From contig JAYWIG010000362.1 of the NCBI GenBank assembly GCA_043789035.1, forward strand, positions 13,550-77,549: a stretch of DNA of 64,000 nt, read 5' to 3'. The notes under the pieces were generated by a model. The model did no database searches. It was not told the DNA's origin and saw only the letters and a program-made list of their open reading frames with translations. Within the stretch, counting starts at the first letter, position 1. Every line of letters starts with the position of its first letter. The translations under genes were made by a program, and so were the position numbers. This DNA is from JAYWIG01 sp043789035. Lineage in GTDB: Bacteria; Pseudomonadota; Gammaproteobacteria; Burkholderiales; Burkholderiaceae_E. Of this stretch, positions 1-9,200 are shown piece after piece.

Positions 1-1098
1 CTCCATGGCGTTGGTTGGTACTAAAGTGATGCGGGACGGTTTACCCGGCGAGTGGCCAGATCGACCGGCGCGTTGCAGCAAACGAGCAACGCCTTTAGGG
101 CTGCCAATTTGCAATACTCGCTCAACTGGCGAGAAATCAACACCAAGGTCTAAGCTCGATGTACACACCACTGCCTTGAGCTTGCCTTCCTTTAAACCGC
201 CCTCAACCCATTCACGCACACTCTTGTCGAGCGAACCATGATGCAGGGCTATCAAACCCGCCCAATCGGGCCGAGCTTCTAACAAGGCTTGATACCAAAG
301 CTCGGCCTGCGAGCGAGTGTTACAGAACACCAATGTGGTTGAGCTACCGTCTAGCTCTTTGACCACACCTTCACGCATTCGAATACCAAGATGCCCCGCC
401 CAGGGAAAACGATCGACGGACGGCGGCATCAACGTATCGACAACGATCTTCTTAGGAACAGAACCTTGCACAAGCACGCCATTCTCATCACCATGCAGCA
501 CATGCATTGCCTCACGCAAGTTACCTAAAGTAGCGGACAAACCCCAGACCATTAATTTCGGGTTGAACTTCTTTAGTCGCGCTAATGCCAATTGGGTTTG
601 AACACCGCGCTTATTGCCCATAAGCTCATGCCACTCATCGACCACTACTAAGTCAACAGAGCCTAATCGATCCTCGCAACCAGACGCGCCCAGCATTAAA
701 CTTAAGCTCTCTGGCGTTGTCACCAAGGCCTCGGGGCTTTGTCGATTTTGTTTAGCGCGTTCACTCGAAGACGTGTCGCCGGTGCGCATTGCTACTCGCC
801 ACTCGATATCGAGCTGAGCAATAGGCTCTTCGAGCGCCCGCAACGTATCCGTCGCCAACGCCCGCATTGGAGTGAGCCAAATTACTCGCAGTTGGTGCTT
901 CTGCTTAGGCGTTTTTTGATTGAGCACTGCATTGAGTACACCCAACCATACCGCGTAGGTTTTACCTGAGCCTGTAGTGGCATGAAGCAAACCAGAGCGA
1001 TGCTCAGCGATGGCCTTCCATACCTCACGTTGAAAGGGGAATACCTTCCATTGCTTGGCGTCTAGCCAAGATTGCAGTGTGGGATGAATTAATGCCAA
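1..1098 (-). CDS. Ligase-associated DEXH-box helicase (Lhr family), C-terminus beyond the window
   Basis: Partial gene: the minus-strand frame is open from about 1104 to the left edge. It encodes a superfamily 2 helicase of the Lhr type that travels with ATP-dependent DNA ligases and acts in DNA repair. Visible motifs are Walker A TTGSGKT (residues 41-47), DEWHEL (154-159, the DEXH box with W typical of this subfamily), motif III GLSATLG, and late motifs TSSLDLGVDF and LLQRAGRSGH. I chose the TTG at 1098 because TGA closes the frame just upstream and an AGCAGG-like ribosome site lies 11 nt before it. The protease gene ends 21 nt upstream, so the two are probably co-transcribed. The partner ligase and exonuclease lie about 13 kb away on the same strand, an unusual separation. 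Confidence 0.9.
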   Translation of the reverse strand, partial: MALIHPTLQSWLDAKQWKVFPFQREVWKAIAEHRSGLLHATTGSGKTYAVWLGVLNAVLNQKTPKQKHQLRVIWLTPMRALATDTLRALEEPIAQLDIEWRVAMRTGDTSSSERAKQNRQSPEALVTTPESLSLMLGASGCEDRLGSVDLVVVDEWHELMGNKRGVQTQLALARLKKFNPKLMVWGLSATLGNLREAMHVLHGDENGVLVQGSVPKKIVVDTLMPPSVDRFPWAGHLGIRMREGVVKELDGSSTTLVFCNTRSQAELWYQALLEARPDWAGLIALHHGSLDKSVREWVEGGLKEGKLKAVVCTSSLDLGVDFSPVERVLQIGSPKGVARLLQRAGRSGHSPGKPSRITLVPTNAME

Positions 1099-1119
1099 GG
1101 CATATCAAGCCTGCTAAGA

Positions 1120-1500
1120 CTATTTCGCAAGCGCCACTGGCATATAAGGGTTGGCAGGGTTCACACTCAATTGCTGGGTTGCGGGATGCAAGACTAAATC
1201 CATCATCTCCATCGGAACGGCACCGAAAAGTGGCTCGTCACCCAGCACTAAGGCCGATAAATCGCAGTATCGATCCTCAAAATAAACACGGATTGGGCCG
1301 ACCATTGGAACGGGTTTTCGAGAGCCATCAGCAAGGATAACTTCTCTGATACTTACCTCGGTTGTATCGAAACCCAATTGAACTGCAAGATGCTGAGGAA
1401 TCGTTAGAAACACTGACCCAGAATCGACAAGCGCACGTGCGTCGATGCGGCGATTCATCATCGCATTTTCTAGCTGTATGCTGGCGTAGGTAATTCCCAC
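1120..1500 (-). CDS. Retropepsin-like (clan AA) aspartic protease, 126 aa
   Basis: A small single-domain protein of the bacterial clan AA aspartic protease family. The catalytic motif ALVDSGS lies at residues 23-29, and the second conserved block LFGAVPMEMMDLVLHP follows near residues 90-105. Bacterial members of this size are expected to work as homodimers, each chain supplying one aspartate. There is no signal peptide, so it should be cytoplasmic. The gene ends 21 nt before the helicase start and likely shares its transcript. The substrate is unknown; a functional link to the helicase is only suggested by the spacing. Confidence 0.85.
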   Translation of the reverse strand: MGITYASIQLENAMMNRRIDARALVDSGSVFLTIPQHLAVQLGFDTTEVSIREVILADGSRKPVPMVGPIRVYFEDRYCDLSALVLGDEPLFGAVPMEMMDLVLHPATQQLSVNPANPYMPVALAK

Positions 1501-1569
1501 TATGCCCTTAAAAAAATCAACTTAAAAAACACATGTCAATTCTACTGGCGCTTTTTACCAATTAGGTGC

Positions 1570-2451
1570 TTAGCCAGTAATCCTATTGGGTAATGCATTA
1601 GGTACAGTCACAGCATTCGAAACAGTAACAATCCATCCTTCCACGGGATCAATACCGACAGGCAAGCCGAAATTTTCCGCTCGCCTTTGCTCGCCCCAAG
1701 CAGTCTGAAGCAAACAAATGCATGCGTCCAAGGTATCGCCACTTCCATCTTCAATGCATTGTTGCCTGACGGCGGGATCAAATTTTACGCTTAAATTCAG
1801 GGCATTACGGCCATCTTCCATTGTCTCCACAATAGCTTCACGCAATAGCTTTCTAGGTTCATCTTGCTTGTGAATATCATCGCTCTTGTACGAACTCCTT
1901 CCGGCGATAGTTCTCGCAAAAAAGCCTGGGTAGGCCTCTAAAGCAACTCTCGTTACATCACCTTGATGCAACATCGGTATAGAAACACCGGCGTTCAGCA
2001 ATCTCGTCGCCCCCGCATGCAGCATATAAGCCACGGGCGGATTCACCCACTTCATCGATGGAGATGAACCAGCAGGAATGTCGCACTGCCTATGCGCGAA
2101 CTTTCCTCCAGCAGGCCTGCTATCGCAAAAAGCTTTGAACGCTTGCACCAGCTCTGGCCGCGATAAAGTTTCGATATGAGCAATATGCTCCATCCAGCTA
2201 GCATGCGGCCATCCAGCAGATTGAAGAAACTCTCTGGGTAAGGCGAATGGCAAATCGAAACCGGCAACCCAAGGGCCTTTAAGCTCTAACCATACTGAAA
2301 ATTCATCAAGAGAATATAGCGGCGAGATGCCCTCAACACAAAGCGCTTGTTGCCCGCGCCAACGAGCCAACCGACCGCTTGCCACCGTGATCGGCTTTTT
2401 CTTAGTTGGTGCGGAGCTAAAGTCCACGCCAAATAGTTTAGGTAAACTCAT
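1570..2451 (-). CDS. DUF429 family protein
   Basis: A 293-aa protein opening with FGVDFSSAP, the acidic nucleotide/nuclease-like strand that begins DUF429 proteins (an RNase H-like fold family of unknown function). Later conserved pieces include AGFDLPFALP near residue 63 and a Cys/Asp-containing segment GDTLDACICLLQTAW near residue 235, in keeping with a late acidic motif. No signal peptide or membrane segment is visible. It is transcribed divergently from the SDR gene, with only 21 bp between the two starts, so their promoters must overlap or lie inside the coding sequences. Family placement is firm; function is not known. Confidence 0.75.
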   Translation of the reverse strand: MSLPKLFGVDFSSAPTKKKPITVASGRLARWRGQQALCVEGISPLYSLDEFSVWLELKGPWVAGFDLPFALPREFLQSAGWPHASWMEHIAHIETLSRPELVQAFKAFCDSRPAGGKFAHRQCDIPAGSSPSMKWVNPPVAYMLHAGATRLLNAGVSIPMLHQGDVTRVALEAYPGFFARTIAGRSSYKSDDIHKQDEPRKLLREAIVETMEDGRNALNLSVKFDPAVRQQCIEDGSGDTLDACICLLQTAWGEQRRAENFGLPVGIDPVEGWIVTVSNAVTVPNALPNRITG

Positions 2452-2472
2452 TGGTTAGTAATAGGAGCCATC

Positions 2473-3234
2473 ATGACATTGAAGCATTCGAAAAAAACCA
2501 TGTTAATTACCGGTGGTAGCCGGGGCATAGGCGCTGCTGTCGCCATCATTGCTGCGCAGCGCGGCTACTCAATTGCAGTGAATTATGCGAGTAATGAGAA
2601 AGCTGCCGCCCAAGTGGTTGAGCAAATCAAAAACTTTGGCGCTGACGCATTTGCCATTCAAGGCAATGTTGCTGTCGAAAGCGACATCCTACGAATGTTT
2701 GAGGCGATTGATGCACGGTGGAGCAGGCTTGATGCGCTCATCAACAACGCTGGAATTGTGGCAGTCAAAGCGCGAGTGGACGAAATGTCGGCTGAGCGAC
2801 TACAAACCATGTTTACGACCAACGTAATCGGCTCATTCCTTTGTGCCAAAGAAGCTATCAAACGCATGTCGAAAAGGTATCAAGGTAGTGGCGGTGTGAT
2901 TGTGAACTTATCCTCAGCTGCGGCTCGCTTAGGTAGCCCAGCGGAGTATGTCGACTATGCGTCATCCAAAGGTGCGATTGACACCATGACGATTGGTTTG
3001 AGCAAGGAACTTGCAGCGGAAGGTATTCGCGTAAACGCAGTGCGGCCCGGCTTAATCGATACCGACATTCACGCCAGTGGCGGCCAGCCTGATAGGGTTG
3101 AACGCTTTGTCAGCATGATTCCAATGCAGCGGGGTGGTACCGCCGAAGAGGTTGCGAATACCGTCATGTGGCTGGTCAGTGACGAGGCAAGTTATGTGAC
3201 TGGGGCGCTGATTGATGTCGGCGGCGGGCGCTGA
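2473..3234 (+). CDS. Short-chain dehydrogenase/reductase (classical SDR)
   Basis: A 253-aa classical SDR: NAD(P)-binding TGGSRGIG near residue 14, NNAG (LINNAGIV) near residue 92, catalytic Ser in NLSSAAARLG and the YASSK motif near residues 160-164, then the RVNAVRPGLIDT segment and a C-terminal VTGALIDVGGGR. The motif set predicts an active oxidoreductase of the glucose dehydrogenase/3-oxoacyl-ACP reductase-like group; the substrate cannot be told from sequence. AGGAG lies 7-8 nt before the ATG. The gene appears single, since the next small gene has its own -10 element. Confidence 0.9.
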   Translation: MTLKHSKKTMLITGGSRGIGAAVAIIAAQRGYSIAVNYASNEKAAAQVVEQIKNFGADAFAIQGNVAVESDILRMFEAIDARWSRLDALINNAGIVAVKARVDEMSAERLQTMFTTNVIGSFLCAKEAIKRMSKRYQGSGGVIVNLSSAAARLGSPAEYVDYASSKGAIDTMTIGLSKELAAEGIRVNAVRPGLIDTDIHASGGQPDRVERFVSMIPMQRGGTAEEVANTVMWLVSDEASYVTGALIDVGGGR

Positions 3235-3270
3235 AGCCTTTATTACCCTGTTTCCCGATATACTTTAGAT

Positions 3271-3474
3271 ATGAAATTAGTAGGCAAAAAAGACCGGCAT
3301 GAAATAGAGTTGGACCCGGAAAAAGCATGGAAGCGCGGCAGAGAATTAGACGCCTTACTCAAAAGCACTTCGCCCCCGCACCCGCGGGGGATTTGGCGGT
3401 TGACCCACAGCCAAATGAATCAAATAGACTTACAACGCCAAGTCGCCCAATTCAATCGCGTCAATAATGGATAA
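3271..3474 (+). CDS. Small hypothetical protein, 67 aa
   Basis: A short, charged protein without signal peptide or membrane helix. I do not recognise a family. A -10-like TATACT at 3259-3264 ends 6 nt before the ATG and no Shine-Dalgarno sequence is present, so the mRNA may be leaderless. Its last 8 bp overlap the next small ORF, and that ORF ends 3 nt before the aminotransferase pseudogene, which suggests one transcription unit. It may be a real gene or a remnant; the tight spacing is the main support. Confidence 0.45.
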   Translation: MKLVGKKDRHEIELDPEKAWKRGRELDALLKSTSPPHPRGIWRLTHSQMNQIDLQRQVAQFNRVNNG

Positions 3475-3607
3475 GCAACTCATCGCGCCAGAAGATTTAT
3501 TTCTGACGCTTCTTAGGCGTTTTCAAGATGAGGGTGTTCAATATGTTCTCGATTTATTGTTCGCCGCGAACAAGTCGATGTTGCGGAAGTTACAAGGCAA
3601 AGTATAA
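3467..3607 (+). CDS. Very small hypothetical ORF, 46 aa
   Basis: The ATG at 3467 lies inside the end of the preceding 67-aa ORF and the TAA at 3605-3607 is 3 nt from the following aminotransferase start. The product has a pattern of leucines and basic residues that could form an amphipathic helix (EDLFLTLLRRF, VLDLLFAANKSMLRKL) and no signal peptide. No family is recognised. Overlap and spacing support translation as part of a three-gene unit, but an ORF this short could be chance. Confidence 0.3.
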   Translation: MDKQLIAPEDLFLTLLRRFQDEGVQYVLDLLFAANKSMLRKLQGKV

Positions 3608-3610
3608 AGT

Positions 3611-4779
3611 ATGAAAAATCCCTGGCTAAACATTAACGGTGCCATTGATATTCGTGGTGCTAATGCCCAGCACATGCTGCATCTTATGGTCGACCCTAAG
3701 GTGCCGCAGAACAGTCCACCGCTCATATTGGAGCGGGGTGATGGCGTTCATATTTTCGACATTGACGGCAAGCGCTACCTCGATACCGTCGCATCGCTCT
3801 GGAATGTGAACGTTGGCCACAATCAGCCTGAAATCATTGAGGCGATTACGGCGCAGCTTGGCAAGCTGTCCTATTACTCGACTTTTCAAAACACTTCGAA
3901 CTCGCCCGCGATCGAGTTGTCGTCGCGCCTCATGGCGATGTTTGGGCAAGAAAAAATGGCCAAGGTGCTTTTTTCTTCGGGTGGTTCCGACGCGATTGAA
4001 ACCGCGATGAAGCTCGCCCGCCAATATTGGAAGCTTGAAGGCAAAGCGGAGCGAGTGAAATTTTTATCGCTGAAGTGGGGTTACCACGGCGTGCATTTTG
4101 GAGGTGCGTCCATTAATGGCAATCCGCGCTTTCGTACCGCCTATGAACCGCTGATGCCAGAATGCTTTCAGGTGGAAACGCCTTACCAGTATCGAAATCC
4201 TTGGAATGAGAGTGACCCAGCCAGATTAGCAGCCCAGTGTGTAACTGATTTAGAGCGAGCCATTATTTACCAAGATCCACAAACTATTGCGGCCTTCGTT
4301 GCAGAGCCGGTTAAAGTGCTGGGGGCGTGATTGTTCCGCATGAAAGTTACTGGCCAGCAGTTCGGAGGCTAGTAGATAAGCATGGCATCTTGCTCATAAG
4401 CGATGAAGTCGTCACAGGCTTTGGTCGCATCGGTTCGATGTGCGGCGCACGCGCATGGGGCGTAGCACCTGACATGATGGCAATGGCTAAGGGAATTAAC
4501 TCTGGTTACGTGCCATTGGGCGCAACCTTGATTAAAGAACGTGTTGCCAGTGCATGGAATAAGCCCGATTTACCAGCTGCACTGATGCACGGCTATACAT
4601 ATTCGGGCCATGCACTTGCATGCGCAGCGGCTAACGCCAATCTTGATATGGTGACGGCAGAAAATTTACCTGCACGATCCGCAGATATTGGTGCTTACTT
4701 TAATGAAACGCTTCGCATACTGCATCTGGCAATATCTGCTGCTGAAAATATTAAGTCTAGAACACCGCAGAGACAATAA
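3611..4779 (+). pseudogene. Class III PLP-dependent aminotransferase, frameshifted and C-terminally truncated
   Basis: Two overlapping frames (3611-4330 and 4327-4779) together give one class III aminotransferase (omega-transaminase-like). The first carries the N-terminal domain (GDGVHIFDIDGKRYLDTVASLWN, cofactor-phosphate loop SSGGSDAIETAMKLAR). The second carries ISDEVVTGFGR and the Schiff-base region MAKGINSGYVPLGA. At about 4312-4318 the normal EPV(Q/K)GAGGVIVP is broken by loss of one G, giving a premature TGA at 4328. The second frame then ends about 60-100 residues short of the family, shortly after ADIGAYFNETL, so the C-terminal small domain is missing. One base could be a sequencing error; the lost C-terminus could not. 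Very probably not functional. Confidence 0.85.
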
Positions 4780-4870
4780 TTAAATTTTTAGTTAAGCAAT
4801 CAAGGCGACGCTCATAGCGACAGCCACAATTTGTATAAAAATACAGCGTTAATTCTAGAAGAGACAAATA

Positions 4871-5071
4871 ATGTTTTCCCATACGACGATCGGATGCTCA
4901 GACTTCGAGCCTTCGAAAAAAATCTTTGATTTGGCTGTGTTCGCTCACGGCGGCAGTTGCGAAGGCAAGCCTGGCTTAAGAGAAGCCTACGGCCCAAACA
5001 TGTATCTAGCGTATGTGCGCGACCCAATGGGTAATAAATTTTCGGCGATGTGTACCGCGGAAGCAGTATGA
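4871..5071 (+). pseudogene. VOC (glyoxalase-like) protein with large internal deletion
   Basis: The 66-aa product begins with the first strand of a VOC/glyoxalase-family protein (MFSHTTIGCSDFEPSKKIFD) and then jumps to the family's C-terminal part (AHGGSCEGKPGLREAYGPNMYLAYVRDPMGNKFSAMC). Members I know are about 125-130 aa, so some 60 middle residues, including several metal-site strands, are gone while the reading frame is kept. An active half-site is unlikely. Its TGA overlaps the ATG of the next CoA-transferase (ATGA), showing that the original operon spacing survives. Confidence 0.75.
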
Positions 5072-6258
5072 ACAAATCGCTTCCCCTAGCGGGTATTAAG
5101 GTTGTCGAATTCACTCACATGGTGATGGGGCCGACTTGCGGCATGGTGCTTGCGGACATGGGAGCGGAGGTGATTAAAGTCGAACCCATCGACGGTGATC
5201 GCACGCGTCACTTACTTGGTTCGGGTGCTGGGTTCTTTCCTTTATTCAACCGCAACAAACAAAGCATTTGCCTCGATCTTCGACAAGCCGATGGTGCGGA
5301 TATCGCTCGCGATCTTTGCATTCAAGCCGACGTGGTGATCGAGAACTTCAAGCCGGGCACCCTCAAAAAATATGGTTTAGATTACGCATCGCTAGCGAAG
5401 CTCAACCCGAGCCTAATTTACACAAGCCTAAAAGGTTTCTTACCTGGCCCTTATGAACATCGCACAGCGCTGGATGAAGTCGTGCAAATGATGGGCGGCT
5501 TAGCTTACATGACAGGCAGGCCGGGCGACCCATTGCGAGCAGGTTCAAGCGTGAACGACATCATGGGCGGTATGTTCGGTGCTATCGGCATATTGGGCGC
5601 CATCGTACAACGACGCGAAACAGGTAAAGGCCAAGAAATACAAAGCGGGCTGTTTGAAAACAATGTGTTCCTAGTCAGCCAACACATGATGCAGTACGCC
5701 ATCACTGGTAAACCAGCCGCACCGATGCCGGATCGTATTTCCGCATGGGCAGTTTACGACGTTTTCACCGTGAAAGATGGCGAGCAAATATTTCTTGCTG
5801 CCGTCAGCGATAGCCAGTGGGCAACTTTTTGCGACTTGCTTGGCTTCGATGATTTAAAGGCCGATGTGCGCTATAAAACCAATAACGAGAGAGTTGCTTT
5901 AAGAGCTGAGCTGATTGTTGATTTGCGCCATCGTCTCGCGCAGTTTTCGGCCATGGATTTAAGTGCCAAGTTTGAAGCGGCCGGCCTTCCCTTCGCGCCA
6001 ATTACCAAACCCGAAGAATTATTCGATGACCCGCACTTAAACGCGACGGGGGCTTTGGCCGAAGTGCGATTACCCGATGGAGAGCGAGCAGGACAAACCG
6101 CGAGAGCGGCCTTGCTTCCATTTACGATGGATGAACAAAGATTCGGCGTGCGCACCAACCCACCGTATCAGGGCGAACAAACCGATGCAATTTTGCAAGC
6201 GGCCGGCTTATCAAATGAAAAGATCGAGGCGTTGCGTCGACAAAAATCTGTGGGGTGA
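5068..6258 (+). CDS. CaiB/BaiF (family III) CoA-transferase
   Basis: A 396-aa family III CoA-transferase, which moves CoA between an acyl-CoA donor and a carboxylic acid. The N-terminal block LAGIKVVEFTHMVMGPTCGMVLADMGAEVIKVEP, the NRNKQSICLDL strand, VVIENFKPGTLKKYGLDY and the DEVVQMMGGLAYMTG region are all typical. The catalytic aspartate region aligns with SSVNDIMGGMFGAIGIL. I use the ATG at 5068, which overlaps the stop of the VOC remnant and starts at the conserved N-terminus, not the ATG 18 bp upstream. The acid it activates is unknown. Confidence 0.9.
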   Translation: MNKSLPLAGIKVVEFTHMVMGPTCGMVLADMGAEVIKVEPIDGDRTRHLLGSGAGFFPLFNRNKQSICLDLRQADGADIARDLCIQADVVIENFKPGTLKKYGLDYASLAKLNPSLIYTSLKGFLPGPYEHRTALDEVVQMMGGLAYMTGRPGDPLRAGSSVNDIMGGMFGAIGILGAIVQRRETGKGQEIQSGLFENNVFLVSQHMMQYAITGKPAAPMPDRISAWAVYDVFTVKDGEQIFLAAVSDSQWATFCDLLGFDDLKADVRYKTNNERVALRAELIVDLRHRLAQFSAMDLSAKFEAAGLPFAPITKPEELFDDPHLNATGALAEVRLPDGERAGQTARAALLPFTMDEQRFGVRTNPPYQGEQTDAILQAAGLSNEKIEALRRQKSVG

Positions 6259-6271
6259 TGAAACCAGAGAC

Positions 6272-9200
6272 TTAATGCACAACTTTTTCCTTCGCCTCCA
6301 GTATGTCAATTAGTGGTTCAGGTTTGTGGAGCAAGTAGCCTTGGGCGTAGTGTATGCCGATTTCCTTTACTCGTTCGAGTACATCGGGATGGTCAATAAA
6401 TTCGGCGACGGTTTGCGCGTTTACAACCCGTGCCACCTCAACAAAACTGCGTACTGCAGCGTCGTCTAGTGAATCGTTTAGCAAGCCTTTTATAAACTGG
6501 CCATCGATTTTAATCTGATCGACTTTGAGTTCCTTAAGGTAGCCGAAGGACGATGCACCAGAACCGAAATCATCCAGAGATACCCGAACACCCAGTGCTT
6601 GCACCTGCGTAATGAAGCTTGACGCATCAGCAATACAGGTGATGGCAGCCGTCTCGGTAATTTCTAAACAGATTTTCGAGCAAATTTCTGGTCCTGCTTC
6701 GGTCAACAGCATATGCGCTTCTCGGTGGAAAGTCTGATCTCCAACTGACTGGCCTGAGAGGTTGACGCTGAGGGTTTCGATCTGTGAGGGGTCGGCGCAA
6801 GTGGTTAGCATGGAAATCGTTTTGCGCAGCACCCAGCGATCTAATCGTGATGCGAGATGGAATCGTTCGGCAGCAGGAAGAAATGCGCCCGGCGGAACAA
6901 GCGTGCCGTCAACGTCGCGTAGACGGACCAACACTTCGGCATATAGACCTCGGCTAGGAGTGTTGAGCGCCACAATGTTTTGACCGTACAGAATAAATCG
7001 GTCTTCGTCTAACGCTTGTTCTAAGCGGGACGCCCATTTCATATCGCCTTGGCGAATTTGCATGTTTTGATCAGTGTCGAACCAGACGTGAACGCGATTC
7101 CGACCTGCATCTTTAGCGGCATAGCAGGCGCTGTCGGCTGCTTGCATGACACTAGAGGCGCTGGTCCAGCGATCATCCAGAGGCACCATGCCGATACTAG
7201 CCCCTATGCGAAACCGCCTGTCGCTGTGGGCGAAGCGAAAATCGTTCATTCGCTCGCAGATCTGATCGGCTACTCGCTTGGCATTATCGTTACTGCAATT
7301 CTCTAAAATGACGCCAAATTCATCGCCACCTAAACGCGCTATGGTGTCACTCGAGCGTGTTGATTGCCCTAAAAGTTTACCGACTTGCACCAGTAGTTGA
7401 TCGCCCGCGGAGTGTCCGCAAGCGTCGTTTACTAATTTGAATTGATCTAAGTCTAAGAACAATACGGTATGCTCGGTGCCAGCAGTTTTGGGCGACTCAA
7501 TGATTTTGTGAAGACGTAGTTCGAACTCCGAGCGACTGACCAATCCAGTTAAAGTATCGTGCGAAGCTCGGTGGCTCACTTCTTTATGCAGTCGTCGCTG
7601 TTCAGTAACATCTCTGAAAATGACGACGATGCCTAAGAGTTGCCCTTCATGATTCAGTAAGGGCGCCGCGGATTGCTCTATGCTGTAGCGCTCGGCATTA
7701 CGAGACAATAGTACGACTGGCTCGGTTATGTTGGTTAAGCTGTGTTGCGCCACTGCGACCGCTGTTGGTAGCAGTTTAACTGGCATAGACTCTTCCGAGC
7801 ACAACTTAAATACCTGCTCAAGCGCTAGCCCTTTGGCGGCCGCATTTGTCCATCCAGTCATGCGTTCCGCTGCTGGGTTAAGCCATGCGACCCGACCGTT
7901 TTCATCCGTGGTCATAACAGCGTCTGTGATTGATTCCAGAGTCACCTTGAGTAAATCATGTTGCCTTTCAATTTCAAGCGCCATGAGGCGAGTCTCGGTC
8001 ACGTCCCAGGTGACCCCAACGTAGCGCAGGGTTTTACCGTTTTGAAACGATGAAACTTGGGCAGAGCTGCGCTGATATCGGACACTGCCGTCAGGGCGAA
8101 TGATTCGTGCTTCTATTTCGTAGGATCGGCCGTTTTTAATGGCATTTAATACCTTTTCTTGCGTTCGAACTCGGTCATCTGGATGCATTTTGGATAACCA
8201 CGCGCAAGCAGTCACCGGCTGATTCGATTTTTCCAAGCCGTGTAACTCGCACATCATCGAATCCCACTGCAATACATCATTGGGGATGTCATAGTCCCAT
8301 GTTCCGATACTGGCGCCCTTGTTGGCGAGCGCAAGGCGCTGATGGAGGCCTTCGAGCGCTTGCCGTTGCTCTACTTGACTGGTGATATCCTGAAAAGTAC
8401 CGAGCAGACTTACAGGAACGCCTTCTTTGATTACAGCTTTACCCGTAGCGCGCACCCAGATCGACTCGCCGCTAGCTTTAATGAAGGGTAATTCGAGATC
8501 CCAGACTGAGCCGTCTATCATCGAACGGTCAACTGCGGCTTGAATAATGGGTCTTGCTTGCGGTGCATAAAAAGAGATGGCTTCTCTAAGCGTTGGTTTG
8601 TATGTAAGCGCAACGCCGTGAATCGAATAGGTTTGCTCTGACCAATAAAGAGCGCCTGAAATAAGATCGAGCTGCCAGCCGCCAATACCGGCGACCTCGC
8701 CTGTGCGCGCCAGCAGTTCACGACTTGAAATTAGCGCCTGTTCTTGAATTTTTTTACTTGTAATGTCGCTATGTAAAGACACAAACCGTTCTGGCTTGCC
8801 GTTGCTGCCCATCAGTGGCGCAATAACCGCGTCTACCCAATACTCATCGCCATTTTTGGCACGATGACAAATTTCACCCCGCCAAGGTTGGCCGCGTTTC
8901 AAACGACGCCAAAGGTTTTGAAAATACGTGAGCGGCTGCTTATTCGATTGAATAATTCGGCAGTGGGCACCCACCAATTCGTGCTCAGAGTAACCACTTA
9001 TGTTACAAAATAAGTCATTGACTTCGATGAATATGCCATTCGCGTCGGTGACAGACAAAATGAACTGTGTGCGGGCCACCGCCAATAAGTCTGCAGACAT
9101 TCGCAGGGCGCTATTTCGATCGGTGACGTCTTCAATAATGGTCATCGCTCGAACTGGCGTTCCGTGCTCGTCACGCTCAAGAACAGACGACATGACAACG

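Noticed and set aside
3611..4779. Programmed ribosomal frameshift in the aminotransferase
   Set aside because: No slippery heptamer with a following structure is apparent, and the C-terminal domain is missing anyway.
5050..5067. Upstream ATG (5050) as start of the first CoA-transferase
   Set aside because: It lies inside the VOC remnant and adds six residues that the family lacks; ATG 5068 overlaps the preceding stop in the usual coupled way.
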